This document shows, one piece after another, positions 5,423 through 6,358 of a DNA stretch of 6,358 nt. Position 1 is the stretch's first letter. Each line of letters begins with the position of its first letter. Origin of the DNA: Planctomycetota bacterium (GTDB lineage: Bacteria > Planctomycetota > Phycisphaerae > Sedimentisphaerales > Anaerobacaceae); the NCBI GenBank assembly GCA_026386835.1, contig JAPLMV010000128.1, positions 1-6,358 on the forward strand. Direction: 5' to 3'. Below the pieces are notes generated by a model. The model saw nothing but the letters and a program-made list of their open reading frames with translations. It made no database searches and had not been told where the DNA came from. The translations under genes and the position numbers were made by a program.

Positions 5423-6358
5423 TTAACTTTGATTTTTACATTTTTTTATCGCTTTATCCGCAATATCCATGCGGCAATAGGCGCCTTCGAATTTTATTTT
5501 ATCTACACCCCTGTATGCTCTCGCCTTTGCATCCGCTATTGAATTTCCCTTCGCTGTCACACCAAGCACTCTGCCGCCATTGGTAACAATATCCCCGTCC
5601 TTTTCGGCAGTACCTGCATGAAATACTACAACATCCTCAATTTGTTCCGCCTCGTCGAGTCCTGTTATCTTTTTTCCCTTCTCATATTCGCCCGGATAGC
5701 CGCCCGCTGCCATTACAACGCAGACAGCAGGGCGCTGGTCCCATTCAAGTGTAACCTCATCCAGTTTTCCGTCGCATACCGCCAGCATGACTTCCAGCAG
5801 GTCGCTTTTGAGCCGCATCAGAACCGGTTGCGTTTCCGGGTCACCGAATCGAACGTTGAATTCAAGCACCCTCGGCCCGCCCGCCGTCATCATAACGCCG
5901 GCATACAGCACGCCCTTATATGGCGTATCGTTGCGGTTCATTCCGTCCACTATCGGCACAAGTATCTCTCGCGTAATCTGGTCCATCAGGCCGTCCGTAA
6001 CCACCGGCGCAGGACTATATGCCCCCATCCCGCCCGTGTTGGGTCCGCTGTCGCCATCACCGATGGCTTTGTGGTCCTGCGACGACTCCATAACATAAAT
6101 ACTTTTGCCATCCACAAAAGCCAGTATGGATGCCTCCTCTCCCAGCAGCTTGTCTTCGACGACGATTTTGCTGCCGGCATCTCCGAATATCTTGTCTCGC
6201 ATTATTTTTTCCGCAGCCAGTATCCCGTCCGCAGGGTCGTTGCAAACAAAAACCCCCTTGCCTTTTGCAAGCCCAGCCGCCTTTATCACTACCGGCTCGT
6301 CTCTGGTTGCGATATACGCCTTGGCATCGCTGAACTTGTCGAATATCCTGCCCTCCGC
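5423..6358 (-). CDS. purD: Phosphoribosylamine-glycine ligase (GAR synthetase), N-terminal part outside window
   Basis: PurD joins glycine to 5-phosphoribosylamine using ATP, the second step of de novo purine synthesis in the cytoplasm. The frame is open to the right edge of the window. The 311 residues present start at AEGRIFDKFSDAKAYIATRD, which aligns with about residue 125 of the usual 420-430-residue enzyme, so about 120 residues are missing; the GTG codon at 6289 is internal, not the start. Visible marks are the ATP-grasp glycine-rich loop VIKAAGLAKGKGVFV (residues 24-38), SQDHK (93-97), GPNTGGMGAYSPAP (105-118) and the metal-binding and family signature EFNVRFGDPETQ (166-177). The C-terminal domain is intact, with FHAGT, GGRVLGVTAKG and a final DIADKA, and stops at TAA 5425-5423. 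In SQDHKAIGDGD the common arginine after K is alanine, a change outside the core catalytic residues. Downstream on the same strand lies the AsmA-like gene. Confidence 0.95.
   Translation of the reverse strand, partial: AEGRIFDKFSDAKAYIATRDEPVVIKAAGLAKGKGVFVCNDPADGILAAEKIMRDKIFGDAGSKIVVEDKLLGEEASILAFVDGKSIYVMESSQDHKAIGDGDSGPNTGGMGAYSPAPVVTDGLMDQITREILVPIVDGMNRNDTPYKGVLYAGVMMTAGGPRVLEFNVRFGDPETQPVLMRLKSDLLEVMLAVCDGKLDEVTLEWDQRPAVCVVMAAGGYPGEYEKGKKITGLDEAEQIEDVVVFHAGTAEKDGDIVTNGGRVLGVTAKGNSIADAKARAYRGVDKIKFEGAYCRMDIADKAIKKCKNQS

Noticed and set aside
5787..6098. Plus-strand frame opposite purD
   Set aside because: It lies antisense to strongly conserved PurD motifs and has no features of its own.
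6287..6289. GTG codon as the start of purD
   Set aside because: The frame stays open to the window edge with PurD-like residues upstream, and a start here would cut into the ATP-grasp domain.

Overview
The window comes from a bacterium with a two-membrane envelope: it carries a long AsmA-like envelope protein. The style of the purD product, the AsmA-like protein with PYPL repeats, the weak ribosome binding sites on the minus strand and the repeat-rich intergenic DNA would fit an anaerobic planctomycete of the Phycisphaerae type. That placement is an inference from memory of such genomes and was not tested.

The layout has three parts. (1) Positions 1-1605 on the plus strand hold a tight run of genes: the last 63 codons of a site-specific DNA methyltransferase, an unrecognised 272-residue soluble protein 16 bp later behind a full AGGAGG site, and an overlapping 200-residue protein with one membrane helix and a coiled-coil tail. 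This part is A+T-rich (20 of 60 bases are G or C at 541-600) and looks like accessory DNA linked to a restriction-modification or defence locus. (2) Positions 1606-2261 carry no convincing gene. They hold a probable terminator and a series of short repeats and inverted repeats, ending in a helically phased array of about 10.25-bp units at 2111-2244. (3) Positions 2262-6358 on the minus strand hold conserved chromosomal genes: purD (5' part outside the window), then, after 68 bp in the same direction, a 1030-residue AsmA-like protein. This part is richer in G+C (31 of 60 at 3301-3360).

The two gene blocks converge on the repeat-rich spacer, so the spacer is a likely junction between accessory and core DNA. 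The minus-strand genes are ordinary in role (purine synthesis and envelope lipid transport or organisation). The novelty lies in the methyltransferase-linked gene pair and in the phased repeat array.
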